DNA from: Planctomycetota bacterium
GTDB lineage: Bacteria > Planctomycetota > J058 > JAJDCP01
Assembly: GCA_029260765.1 (NCBI GenBank)
Contig: JAJDCP010000091.1
Location: forward strand, 1-64,000
Length of the DNA stretch: 64,000 bases
Direction of reading: 5' to 3'
A model generated the notes under the pieces. It worked only from the letters and a program-made list of their open reading frames with translations. It was not told the DNA's origin and made no database searches. Made by a program: the position numbers and the translations under genes. Below, in pieces: positions 1 through 9,191 of the stretch (the first letter of the stretch is position 1; every line of letters begins with the position of its first letter).

Positions 1-21
1 CACTTTGGATGCGCGGGCACG

Positions 22-33
22 ATCACATGTGAT
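22..33. promoter_or_regulatory. 12-bp perfect palindrome upstream of tamB-like gene
   Basis: The sequence ATCACATGTGAT is a perfect 12-bp palindrome about 90 bases before the first candidate start of the TamB-like gene. It could be a transcription-factor site for the tamB/tamA/prkA run. No convincing -35/-10 pair is seen beside it, and the window begins only 21 bases upstream, so the context is incomplete. Confidence 0.2.
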
Positions 34-120
34 TTCTGGAACCATGTACCGTCTAACTCGCGCGGGGGGCGCCCCTGAACCCACAGAGCCGCCAAGCTTG
101 TCAAAGGCTACTTGTGGGCC

Positions 121-3100
121 ATGGGCAGCGCTGGCAGACTCCCTTACACTAGAGCCTCGAATGCTGAGGAGCGCCTGTTGCCACGACCCGAGCGTCGCCG
201 CAAGAAGTTCTTCCGCCGTTGGACGCGGCGCCTGCTGATTTTGATGGCGGGTCTCGCGGTGGTGTTCTACCTCTGGCGGGACAGCCTGATCTTTCCGCGC
301 CTGGCGCGGTTCGTCGAAGATCAAGTGTTCCTGGAGACGGGCGTCCAGATCCGCATTGGCAGCATGAGCGGCAGCCTGTACGACGCGCTCGAGTTCCATG
401 ATCTCGAGTTGCTCGCGGCCCCCAGCTGGGGAGTTTTGCGCAAACTGCAGTGCGGAAAGCTGCGCATCGAGTACTCGCTGGCGCAGATCGATCGCGTCTT
501 GTTGGTCGACCCGGTTGTCATCGTTGACCTCCCGCCCATGAGCCAATGGGAAGACAAAGGCGGAGGCTTCCTACCGGAGTTGGACCTGCCGACTCTGCCT
601 CCGATCATCGACGTCGCGAACGCCGATGTGATCGTCACCTACTTCTGGGAGACCGACGAGGGCCTGGTGCCCGATTCGGTTGTCGTCACTTCAGCACGGG
701 TGTTCTGCGACCAGCGCATCATCCAAGCGATGTCTCCGCATGTAGAGGCCGCGATCGTGCCAGACGGCGCTGTGCGCCTGACGGGAAAACACCAGGAGTG
801 GGGCTTCCACGACCTGCAGATCTTCCACGATGAGGGGCACCTGGCCAGCGCGAATTGCGACCTCTCGAACTTCCCGCTCGGTACGATGAACTTCACCATC
901 GTGCCCCAGCTGCATCCTTTCACCGCGTTGAAAGTCTTCGCGATCATCGACCAGGACTCGCTGCACGGCCGCATTGTGGCGGAGAACGCAGACTTCGGGC
1001 AGCTCCCTCCGTGGTTCCGCGTGCCTGACATCGAGATGCTGGGGCAGTTCAGCGGCCTGGGGAGGTTCCGTACCAATGACAAGGTCACCCAGGCGTGGCT
1101 GCAAGGAGTCTGGCAAGACCCGACCCTCGGAGTGATCGAGCTCGACTCGGCCCACGTGGATCTGTTCTTCGAGGAGGGCGACCTGCATTTCCAGAGCTTG
1201 CAGGCGTACCGCGGCACCAGCCAGCTCGATGCGCGCAGCGCCTTCTTCGACGCGGACGACGGTTGGCTGGGTCTGCTGAGCACCCTGTCCATCGAGGAGT
1301 TCCGAGCGAGCACGGCCAACCTCGACGAGCTGTTCCCTGAGGGCGCGCGGCTTCCCACCGTCGCCGATAGCCTGCCCGTTGCCGTGCGGGTCGCCGGGCA
1401 CATCGACGAGGGGGCATTGATCCTGAGTGAAGGCAGGTTGAGCTGGGACCAGCGCGAGGCCCATTCGACCGTGGCCTATCTGTTCATCCAGCCCGACGAA
1501 CCGGGCGCATCGCACATCGATGCCGAGCTGGAGATCGAAGCAGGCACTCTCGAGAGCTATCTGGAGCGCACGGGTGTGCGTCTGCCCCTGCGTGCGAACA
1601 TAGACGGCGTCGCACACCTCCGCGGTACCATTGTTGAGCCGTTGTTGGAGTTGAAGCTCAAGGCTCCGGACCTGCGCGCCGACGAGCATCATGGTACAGC
1701 GGGCCTGCACGCCTTCGTCGACCGCCAGGGCGTGCGCGTCAAGAAACTCGACCTGAAGGTCAACGAAGACCAGCTCGAGCTGTACGCCGAAGGCCTGCTC
1801 GATTTCGGTGCCGACAGCCTGGGCCTGGTCGTCGACGGCAGCGTGCAGCCCGGGCATTGCAGCCAGGAGGGCTTCGACAACCGGATGACCATCGACGGAG
1901 AGCTGACGGGGTCGATTTCGGAGCCGCGTCTCACGGCGCAGCTCAACGCATCGCGGCCACAGATCGGCAGCTGGCAGCTAGACACTCTAGCGGTCGAGGT
2001 GAAGAGTCAGGGGGCCCGTCTCGAGCTGGACGCTTGGCTCTTCGAGCCGCGTGCATCGATGCGCTTGGATGCGGTCTGCGCCGACGTGACAGCGGACTCG
2101 CTCGGATTCCAGCTGCGAGAGCTGGTCGTCCGCAACGGCGCCGAAGAGCACCGCGCCCACGATGTCGCGCTGGGGTTGGGGGGCGCGCGGCTCGAGCTGC
2201 CGTTTCTGTTGCTCGAAGGAGACAGCAGCCGCGTCATTCTGTCGGGCGGCTGGAACTATGGCAGCGAGGCAGAAGCCAGCCTCGACGCGCAACGTATCGA
2301 CGTCTCCGGCTTGCTCGTCCCGTGGTTTGATGGACCTCTCCCTGAGCTGCGTTTTGACGAGCTCAGCAGCACCCTGCGTCTCGATAGCCTGGGGTTGGCG
2401 TTTCACAATCTGTTCGCCCGCAGTCGTCAAGCGCGGCTCGCAGCCAGCGGCAGGATCGACTACGACACAGGTGTGGTCGCCGGGATTCAGGCTTCGTCCG
2501 TCGATCTGACGCGCTTTCTGGCCCCCTTGGCCCCCAACCTCCCCACGGTCGAGCTGCAGAGTCTGTCCGGGAGGTTGTCGGGCAAGCTGCGCTCCCCGGA
2601 CGGTTCTTTCCGCGTTCAGGCCCTGCTTCCTCTGGGAGACAGCCTGCACGTGGCCTGCAATGGCCTGGTCGAGACCGGCGAGCAGAAGTTGCGTGTACCC
2701 GCCTGTGATGTGCAGATCAATGGCGTGCTTGTGGGCAGCGTTCGTGGCCAGATTCCCCTCGCCATGCTGCAAGGCGGCCCGCAGGTGGCCGAGCTGGATG
2801 TCGAGATCGACGTGTCGGCCGAGAGCCTGCAGCTCGCCGAGCTGGCTGGGATCTGGGAGGCCGGGAAGCTGCGCGGGAAACTGCATTATGGACGCGCCGC
2901 GCGCGGTGTGGGCCTGAGCGGTTGGCTGAGCGGGCAGAATTGCAAGCTGGGGCCCGAAGATTGGGCACAGCGATACAACTTCGAGCTCGAGCTGCAACCG
3001 GATCGTGTCGGGCACCAGACGCGGATGTGGCTGGGACGGCGCGCACTGGAGAACCTGACCGACACCCTGTTGGTGGCCAGCGGCAGAGTCCCCTGGTCGA

Positions 3101-4728
3101 TGGTCCCCGAGCCCGGCTGGTTGCCCGGCGGCGAGTTCGATATGCGCTTCGCCTCGCGCATTCTGCACCCCGGGCTGGTACCCGCAGCGTTGTCCGACTC
3201 ACTCTGGGTGGGAGGCCGTCTGCGCTTCGAGGGCACTCTGCATGGCCGTCCCGAGGCGCCGGTATTCGACCTCAAAGCTGAGCTCGAGAACCTGCACCTG
3301 CAGTCCGGGGCGATCACCGAGCTGGGTGGGCAACTGTGGGCACATGCAGAGCTGCCCGGACAGGTCGATGTCGACCTTCGCGGGGTGCTTGGGCCATTTG
3401 CCTGTATGGCCGAGCTGGATTTCAGTGCTGATGGCGACGCGGGTGCCTCCTTGCTCAGCCCCGCGGCCTGGCGGCTCGATAGCGAGATCCGCGGTTGGGC
3501 TGACGAGCTGTTCGGCCTGTCTGCGCTGTTCCCCAAACGTCTGCGCTATGCGCAGGGTTCGGCCAGCTTCAACCTGAGCTCTCACGGCCGCCTCGATCAA
3601 CTGGAGACCGCGGGGCGTGCCTGGGTCCGCGACGCGACCTTGAAGACGGTGGCAGAGTTTCCTGCGATCGAAAACCTCGATCTCGAATTGGCCCTGCAAG
3701 AGGATAGCCTGAGGATCGTGACCGGCCGCGGCAACCTGGGTGGGTCTCCCTTCATCCTGCGGGGGGGCATCGCCAACGCGGACGATCCGCGCTTCGACCT
3801 GGCTCTGGATGGCGACAACCTGCTGTTGTATCGGGACGAGGAGGTCAACACCCGCGGCGACGTCAGGCTGCGCGTCCGCGGCCCCTATTCGGCGCTACAG
3901 ATCGGGGACAGCGTGTATCTGCGTTATGGTCGCATCACCCGCAACCTGGTCGGCAACCCTCTCGAGGCATTGCTTGAGACCGGTTTGCAGCGTTCGACTC
4001 CTCAGCGTCTGGCGATGCGCACCGGGCCTCTCTCCACAGCCTCCTACGACCTGACGTTGATCACCGAAGAGCCCGTGCTGATTCAGACGGTCCTGTTCCG
4101 TGGGCAGCTCTCGACGTCGTCCTTACGTCTGCGAGGAACTGGGCAGAATCCCTGGCTCGAGGGGATCCTGACAATCGACAATGCCGATTACTTCCTCCCG
4201 ACGACGGTCGTCAGGGGAGAGATCGGCCAGTTGGCCTTCTCCGCTGAGCGCCCCTTCGACCCAGAGCTGACCATCCAGGGGCGCTCACGCATTCTGAACT
4301 ACCAGGTTGAGTTGCGTGTGGTCGGCAATCTGAGCAGTCCACAGCTGGCCATCAACACGCTGCCACCGATGAGCGACAACGAAGCGCGCGCTTTCCTGTT
4401 GACCGGCCGCCCTCCGACCGACGTGCGCGGAGGCGCCTTCGACAACCGGCGTGCGGCGGCCTTTGGCAATGTGGCGGTGTTTGTCGCCCGCGATTACTTC
4501 GTCAAGAGCCTGTCGAGCAGCAACGAATGGGAGAACTTCTGGCGCGAGATCCTCGAACGCATCGAGATCGAAGTCGGAGGCGGATCCGTTGAGGAGTCGT
4601 ACATCGAGGTCGGCCTGCCGATCGCAGAGGACGTCATCTTCGACGAGGACCGCCTCTACATAGTCGGCGAGCGTTCGAGCCTGGGAAGCATCAATGGGGG
4701 CCTCAAGATCGTGTTCAGGATCCCATGA
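121..4728 (+). CDS. tamB: TamB-like translocation/assembly module protein (DUF490)
   Basis: TamB proteins span the periplasm and, with the outer-membrane partner TamA, support outer-membrane protein assembly and lipid transport. The product is about 1535 residues, the usual size of TamB. It has a basic N-terminus, one membrane anchor at about residues 39-58, then a very long AsmA/DUF748-like beta-rich region with repeated short strands, ending in the DUF490-type domain over the last ~350 residues. The partner barrel gene follows with a 4-base ATGA overlap, the classic tamB-tamA arrangement in reverse order. The start is uncertain: ATG at 121 is the first AUG (TTG at 112 extends the frame), but TTG at 178 has the better ribosome site (GAGGAG, 6-base spacing). 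The family call is firm; the exact function is inferred. Confidence 0.85.
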   Translation: MGSAGRLPYTRASNAEERLLPRPERRRKKFFRRWTRRLLILMAGLAVVFYLWRDSLIFPRLARFVEDQVFLETGVQIRIGSMSGSLYDALEFHDLELLAAPSWGVLRKLQCGKLRIEYSLAQIDRVLLVDPVVIVDLPPMSQWEDKGGGFLPELDLPTLPPIIDVANADVIVTYFWETDEGLVPDSVVVTSARVFCDQRIIQAMSPHVEAAIVPDGAVRLTGKHQEWGFHDLQIFHDEGHLASANCDLSNFPLGTMNFTIVPQLHPFTALKVFAIIDQDSLHGRIVAENADFGQLPPWFRVPDIEMLGQFSGLGRFRTNDKVTQAWLQGVWQDPTLGVIELDSAHVDLFFEEGDLHFQSLQAYRGTSQLDARSAFFDADDGWLGLLSTLSIEEFRASTANLDELFPEGARLPTVADSLPVAVRVAGHIDEGALILSEGRLSWDQREAHSTVAYLFIQPDEPGASHIDAELEIEAGTLESYLERTGVRLPLRANIDGVAHLRGTIVEPLLELKLKAPDLRADEHHGTAGLHAFVDRQGVRVKKLDLKVNEDQLELYAEGLLDFGADSLGLVVDGSVQPGHCSQEGFDNRMTIDGELTGSISEPRLTAQLNASRPQIGSWQLDTLAVEVKSQGARLELDAWLFEPRASMRLDAVCADVTADSLGFQLRELVVRNGAEEHRAHDVALGLGGARLELPFLLLEGDSSRVILSGGWNYGSEAEASLDAQRIDVSGLLVPWFDGPLPELRFDELSSTLRLDSLGLAFHNLFARSRQARLAASGRIDYDTGVVAGIQASSVDLTRFLAPLAPNLPTVELQSLSGRLSGKLRSPDGSFRVQALLPLGDSLHVACNGLVETGEQKLRVPACDVQINGVLVGSVRGQIPLAMLQGGPQVAELDVEIDVSAESLQLAELAGIWEAGKLRGKLHYGRAARGVGLSGWLSGQNCKLGPEDWAQRYNFELELQPDRVGHQTRMWLGRRALENLTDTLLVASGRVPWSMVPEPGWLPGGEFDMRFASRILHPGLVPAALSDSLWVGGRLRFEGTLHGRPEAPVFDLKAELENLHLQSGAITELGGQLWAHAELPGQVDVDLRGVLGPFACMAELDFSADGDAGASLLSPAAWRLDSEIRGWADELFGLSALFPKRLRYAQGSASFNLSSHGRLDQLETAGRAWVRDATLKTVAEFPAIENLDLELALQEDSLRIVTGRGNLGGSPFILRGGIANADDPRFDLALDGDNLLLYRDEEVNTRGDVRLRVRGPYSALQIGDSVYLRYGRITRNLVGNPLEALLETGLQRSTPQRLAMRTGPLSTASYDLTLITEEPVLIQTVLFRGQLSTSSLRLRGTGQNPWLEGILTIDNADYFLPTTVVRGEIGQLAFSAERPFDPELTIQGRSRILNYQVELRVVGNLSSPQLAINTLPPMSDNEARAFLLTGRPPTDVRGGAFDNRRAAAFGNVAVFVARDYFVKSLSSSNEWENFWREILERIEIEVGGGSVEESYIEVGLPIAEDVIFDEDRLYIVGERSSLGSINGGLKIVFRIP

Positions 4729-6770
4729 AGCGACGAGCGACGCTGTGGATCTTGCTGCTGACCGCTCCGATGCTGGCGGACAGCTTCGAGTTCTTCGGCA
4801 ACCACTACTTCAGCGTTGAAGACCTGCAAGAGGTGGTTTCCGCCGTGCTGCCCGCGTCAACCGAACGAGCACTGCGGCGCTCTGACGTCGATGATGCCGC
4901 GTACGCCGTCGAGAGGCTGTACCGCCGGGAAGGCTTCTGTTTTGCCAAGGTCAGCTACACCTTCCAGGATATTGCGGACGTGCGCTTTGCGACGCTGGTG
5001 ATACAGGAAGGCCCGCAGGCCTACATCGCAGAGGTGCAGATCGAGGGGGTTGAGGCGTTCGCGCACGAGACCATCCGGGCGACGTTCTTCACCCACCGCA
5101 GGGGAGTCTTCGGCCTGGGTCGGCCCCTTTTTCGGCAAGCGGCCTTGGAAGAGGCGGCCCAGACCATTCAGGAGAACTACATCAGGGCTGGCTACCGCAA
5201 CGTCGTGGTTGAAACCCCCTGGGTCAGCTACGCCCTCGAACGCACTCCCGATGCCAGTGGTATGCTGCCGGTGTATGTCGGCGTCGCGGTCGAAGAGGGG
5301 ACCGGCTTCATCATCAAGGAGGTAGCATTTCCTGCCAACGGATGCGGTCTGACGGAGGAGACCCGTAAGGCGATCCAGGCAGAGTTCGAGCAACAGCCGG
5401 CAGTGCCTCAATGTGCGCAGGATTTCAAGAACCGGGTACTTGCGGCGCTGGCCAACCGCGGCTACCTGCGGCCCAGCATCGAAGTCGATGAACGTGTCAG
5501 GCCCGACGGCGCGACGCTGTTGACCATTTCGGAGTCCGGACTGGGGCCGCGCTTCACCGTCGGCGAGGTGCGGCTTCTGGGTCTGGAAAACACCGAGGAG
5601 GACTTTGTGCGGCGCCGGCTGAAGATCGAGGGCGGCCAGACCTTCAGCAACGAGGCTGTCGATGCGAGCAGCCGCGCGCTCTTCGAGACGGGCCTGTTCC
5701 GCACGGTTTATGTCGAGCCCACCGCGTTCGGCGGGAGTGATACGGTCGACGTGGTGTTTCAAGTTAAAGAGGCCGCGCGGCGCGAGATCCGCTTGAGCCT
5801 GTCCGGAGGCTCCCTCGACATTGTGCGCGGCGGGGTCGAGTACTTCGACCGCAACCTGTTGGGTACCGGGCTTCCGTTCACGATTGGAGCGCGGGTCTCG
5901 TTCATCGAGGCTGGGGTGGAGTCGTCGATCAGCTACCCGCACTTCCTGGATTCCGATTGGGAGGCGCGGCTGCTCGGCAGCTACATCCAGACCAACGATA
6001 CGCCAAACAAGGGCATTCTCGAACGGAATGAGACGTTGGTAGAGTTGCGTTTCAGCCACGTCATCCTGCGGCACTTTGTGTTGGGGCTGGGCGCCCGCTT
6101 CCGGCGCGTGAACAACTTCGAAGAGATCGATGACATCACCCTGTTTGGCAAGGATCTGCCCGACCGTTACAACACGATCTCGATGTTTGCAGCCATCGGT
6201 CTCGACACCCGCGAGCCCTTCTTCTTCCCCGACACCGGCTGGGTCTTGAACCTTTCGCTCGAGCTGGGGGGGAGCTATTTCGGCAGTGAGGTGGATTTTT
6301 TCCGGGCTGAAGCCGCGGTGCGGCGCTACTTCGGGTTGGGCCTCGATGACCTGACCCTGGCGTTGCGCGGGGACATTGCGCTGGCCATTCCGACAGACAA
6401 CGAGCCGAGTCTGCCGATTCCTGAACGCCTGTTCTCCGGCGGTCATGACAGCGTGCGTAGTTTCAAAGACGGAGAGCTGGGCTTCCGGGAGGGAGATGGC
6501 GATCCGGTGGGGGGGGAGGTGCGCAACACCGTCGGTGCTGAGCTGCGCTACCGGCTGCTCGGCAACCTGTACCTGGCAGGCTTTGCCGAGGCCGGGAACG
6601 TGGCCTTCGATACCTCCGAAGCCTTTGAGGATTTCCGCCTGAGTCTTGGGGTCGGGGTGCGCTACGGGCTGCCGATCGGGCCGCTGCGGTTTGATGTGGG
6701 CTTCAACCCAGCTCCGCGGGGACGCGAGGGACTCTACCGGGTGCACTTCAACATCGGTCAGGCTTTTTGA
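4725..6770 (+). CDS. TamA/BamA-family outer membrane protein (POTRA + beta-barrel)
   Basis: An Omp85-superfamily outer-membrane barrel, the expected partner of the upstream TamB-like protein. The 681-residue product has a signal peptide (residues ~1-18). About four POTRA-like repeats follow to residue ~345, with typical starts such as AYIAEVQIEG and FTVGEVRLLG. The C-terminal ~330 residues form a bacterial surface antigen (D15) barrel, with alternating aromatic and hydrophobic strands and a terminal phenylalanine, the usual BAM recognition signal. A strand near residue 565 (RLFSGGHDSVRSF) matches the conserved VRGF-like barrel-lid motif, here VRSF. The gene overlaps tamB by four bases, so the two are probably translationally coupled. 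TamA normally has three POTRAs and BamA five, so the subclass is left open; the neighbour favours TamA. Confidence 0.9.
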   Translation: MKRRATLWILLLTAPMLADSFEFFGNHYFSVEDLQEVVSAVLPASTERALRRSDVDDAAYAVERLYRREGFCFAKVSYTFQDIADVRFATLVIQEGPQAYIAEVQIEGVEAFAHETIRATFFTHRRGVFGLGRPLFRQAALEEAAQTIQENYIRAGYRNVVVETPWVSYALERTPDASGMLPVYVGVAVEEGTGFIIKEVAFPANGCGLTEETRKAIQAEFEQQPAVPQCAQDFKNRVLAALANRGYLRPSIEVDERVRPDGATLLTISESGLGPRFTVGEVRLLGLENTEEDFVRRRLKIEGGQTFSNEAVDASSRALFETGLFRTVYVEPTAFGGSDTVDVVFQVKEAARREIRLSLSGGSLDIVRGGVEYFDRNLLGTGLPFTIGARVSFIEAGVESSISYPHFLDSDWEARLLGSYIQTNDTPNKGILERNETLVELRFSHVILRHFVLGLGARFRRVNNFEEIDDITLFGKDLPDRYNTISMFAAIGLDTREPFFFPDTGWVLNLSLELGGSYFGSEVDFFRAEAAVRRYFGLGLDDLTLALRGDIALAIPTDNEPSLPIPERLFSGGHDSVRSFKDGELGFREGDGDPVGGEVRNTVGAELRYRLLGNLYLAGFAEAGNVAFDTSEAFEDFRLSLGVGVRYGLPIGPLRFDVGFNPAPRGREGLYRVHFNIGQAF

Positions 6771-6815
6771 GCCAGTGTGGTATTCTGTGGGCCCGTCATG
6801 CCCGAGGGAATGCGA

Positions 6816-9083
6816 ATGGACATTGTGTCTTTTCTGGACGACCTGGCTGCGCGCTCCAAGGCGCAGTTCGACAAAAACCAACGCCTGAAGAGCTTCGATG
6901 AGTACATCGAAGATGTGCGCCAGCGCCCGCGCTTGCTCCTGCGCGACGCGGCCAGCTACCTGACAGATATGATCGAGCATTTTGGCTGCGATGATCTGCA
7001 GCTGCCCGAGGGACCTGCGCATCGCTTCCACCTCTTCGACGCGCCGGGAGGCGACGAAGAGCGGGCCGTCTACGGCCACGAGCGGGCATTACAGAAGATC
7101 ATCGACCTGCTGCGTGGATTCGCAGAGCGCGGGCGCATCGATAAGTTGATCCTGCTGCACGGCCCGAACGGTTCGGCGAAGTCCACCCTGGTCGAGGCGT
7201 TGATGCGCGGACTCGAAGCCTACAGTCAGACCGACGAGGGAGCACTGTTCCGCCTCAACTGGGTCTTTTCCGAGAAATATGAACGCACAAACCTCGGCTT
7301 CACGACCGAGCCAGACGCCGAGCTTCCGTACCATTCCTTCGCCTATATCGAGGCCCAGGACGTGACGGCGCGGATCACCTGCGAGCTGAAGGACAATCCC
7401 TTCTTCGTGGTGCCCCCGCAGCACCGCGCCGAGCTTCTGGCTCTGAGCGGCCTCTCCAGTGAAGCGCAGAGCCGGCTGCTCGCGCGGCCCTTCGTCGGCC
7501 AGGGCGGGCTCTGTCCCAAGTGTGCCCAGATCTACGAGAGCCTGATGCTCGCGCACCATGGTGACTGGCGGAAGCTGATCCGGCATATCCAGGTCGAGCG
7601 GATCACCATTTCGAAGCGCTACCGCGTGGGAGCCGTCACGATTGAGCCGCAACGCAACGTCGATGCGGGCGCCCGCTCGTTGCGCTTCGATCGTGGCACA
7701 CCCACGCTGCTGCAGGACGACAGCCTGGTGTATCCGGATGGGGATCTGATCGCCGCCAACGGAGGTCTGGTCGAGTACAGCGACTTCTTCAAGCGGCCTC
7801 TGGAAACCAACAAGTACCTGCTGACCACCTCGGAGAAGGGCACGATCAGCCTGCCGGGCATGGTGGCGTACCTGAACCTGGTGCTGGTGGCGACCAGCAA
7901 TGAGAAGCACCTGAGCTTTTTCAAACGTGATCCCGACTTCGGCAGCTTCAAAGGGCGCATGGAGCTTGTGGAGGTGCCCTACCTGCTGCGCTTCAGCGAA
8001 GAGGCACGCATCTACGAGGGCTCGATCCGCACCGTGTCGGGGGGCAAGCATATTGCCCCGCATGTCGGGGAGGTCGCGGCCCTGTGGGCGGTGCTGACCC
8101 GCTTGCGCCGGCCACGGTTGAAGAACTATCCAAGCAGCTTCGGCCCGATCATCGGCAAGCTCAATCCGTTGCAGAAGGCTTATCTGTACGATCGAGGCCA
8201 GACCCCCGAAGATTGGAAGGACGAAGAGCGCAAAGAGCTGTCAGCCCGGCTGAAAGAGATCCGCGGCGAGTTCGACGACGCCCTCGAGGACTTCGAGGGC
8301 ATTCTGGATGGAGCCTACGAAGGGCGACACGGGGCTTCTCCCCGGGCCGCCTTGACCGTCGTCTCGACAGCCGCTTCGCTGAAGCGCTTCCATTGCTTGA
8401 GCCCGCTTGCAGTCATCGAGGCCCTGCGCGAGTTCATCCGCGAGGTTTCGGTCTTCGACTTCCTGCGGCTTCCCCAGGAAAACGGTTACTTCGACCACGA
8501 AAACCTGATCCGCTTGCTCGAGCGCGACTACCTGAACCGCATCAACGACGAGGTGCAGGATGCCGTGGGTCTGGTGGATGTGCGCGAGTATCAGCGGCTC
8601 TTCGACGGGTATTTCGAGCAGGTGCGCGCCTACGTGACCAAAGAAAAGATCCTCAATACCAAGACGGGCCGCACCGAGGACGCCGACGAGAAGCTGCTGG
8701 CCAGGGTCGAGACCATCCTCGACATCAAGGAGTCGCCCGATGCTTTCCGGCGCGGTCTGCTCTCGCGTATCGCGGCCTGGACGGTCGAAAACCGCGGCAA
8801 GGGCAAGAAGTTGAAGCCCGCGAACCTGTTTGGGGACATCTTCAAGGCGATCAAGCGCAACTTCTTCAAGGCTCGCGAGAAGCAATTGCTCAGTATCGAA
8901 GAGCAGATCCTGACCTTTGGAAGTGCCCCCTTCAACAGTCTGAATCCCAGCGCGCGCGCCAAGGTCGAGCAGACCATCCAGACGATGCGCGAGCGGTACG
9001 GTTACTGCGAACACTGCACCAAGGAGGTGCTCGCGTTTTCCCTGTCACGCCAACGACAAAGGCTGGAGACGGAGGCCCGGTAG
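6816..9083 (+). CDS. prkA: PrkA-family serine protein kinase (AAA+ domain)
   Basis: PrkA (YeaG in E. coli) is a stress- and sporulation-linked protein with an AAA+ ATPase core and a C-terminal PrkA kinase domain. The 755-residue product has Walker A GPNGSAKST at about residues 116-124, the PrkA AAA signature around GMVAYLNLVLVATSNE, and a C-terminal PrkA domain ending in a short Cys pair (YGYCEHC). It is ~100 residues longer than YeaG. The frame stays open to GTG 6777, but ATG 6816 has GAGGGA six bases upstream and is preferred. It lies 45 bases after the outer-membrane barrel gene. The usual downstream partners YeaH and SpoVR are absent; the next gene is a signalling protein. Whether AAA+ peptidase activity rather than kinase activity dominates cannot be told from sequence. 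Confidence 0.93.
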   Translation: MDIVSFLDDLAARSKAQFDKNQRLKSFDEYIEDVRQRPRLLLRDAASYLTDMIEHFGCDDLQLPEGPAHRFHLFDAPGGDEERAVYGHERALQKIIDLLRGFAERGRIDKLILLHGPNGSAKSTLVEALMRGLEAYSQTDEGALFRLNWVFSEKYERTNLGFTTEPDAELPYHSFAYIEAQDVTARITCELKDNPFFVVPPQHRAELLALSGLSSEAQSRLLARPFVGQGGLCPKCAQIYESLMLAHHGDWRKLIRHIQVERITISKRYRVGAVTIEPQRNVDAGARSLRFDRGTPTLLQDDSLVYPDGDLIAANGGLVEYSDFFKRPLETNKYLLTTSEKGTISLPGMVAYLNLVLVATSNEKHLSFFKRDPDFGSFKGRMELVEVPYLLRFSEEARIYEGSIRTVSGGKHIAPHVGEVAALWAVLTRLRRPRLKNYPSSFGPIIGKLNPLQKAYLYDRGQTPEDWKDEERKELSARLKEIRGEFDDALEDFEGILDGAYEGRHGASPRAALTVVSTAASLKRFHCLSPLAVIEALREFIREVSVFDFLRLPQENGYFDHENLIRLLERDYLNRINDEVQDAVGLVDVREYQRLFDGYFEQVRAYVTKEKILNTKTGRTEDADEKLLARVETILDIKESPDAFRRGLLSRIAAWTVENRGKGKKLKPANLFGDIFKAIKRNFFKAREKQLLSIEEQILTFGSAPFNSLNPSARAKVEQTIQTMRERYGYCEHCTKEVLAFSLSRQRQRLETEAR

Positions 9084-9191
9084 GGAAGCCGGGCGCTGGA
9101 AAACCTGACAGCTTTCACCTACTCTGTGGTTCATACGATCCAATCCAACCTGGGGGCTCCAGATTCCAGATCCCCCCGCCGAGTCAACGCC

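Noticed and set aside
1987-3168. Minus-strand 393-codon frame inside the TamB-like gene
   Set aside because: No ribosome site or domain; the plus strand is a continuous TamB-type protein.
4857-7079. Minus-strand 740-codon open frame
   Set aside because: It is antisense to the outer-membrane barrel and PrkA starts, which have clear domains. Long antisense frames are expected at this GC.
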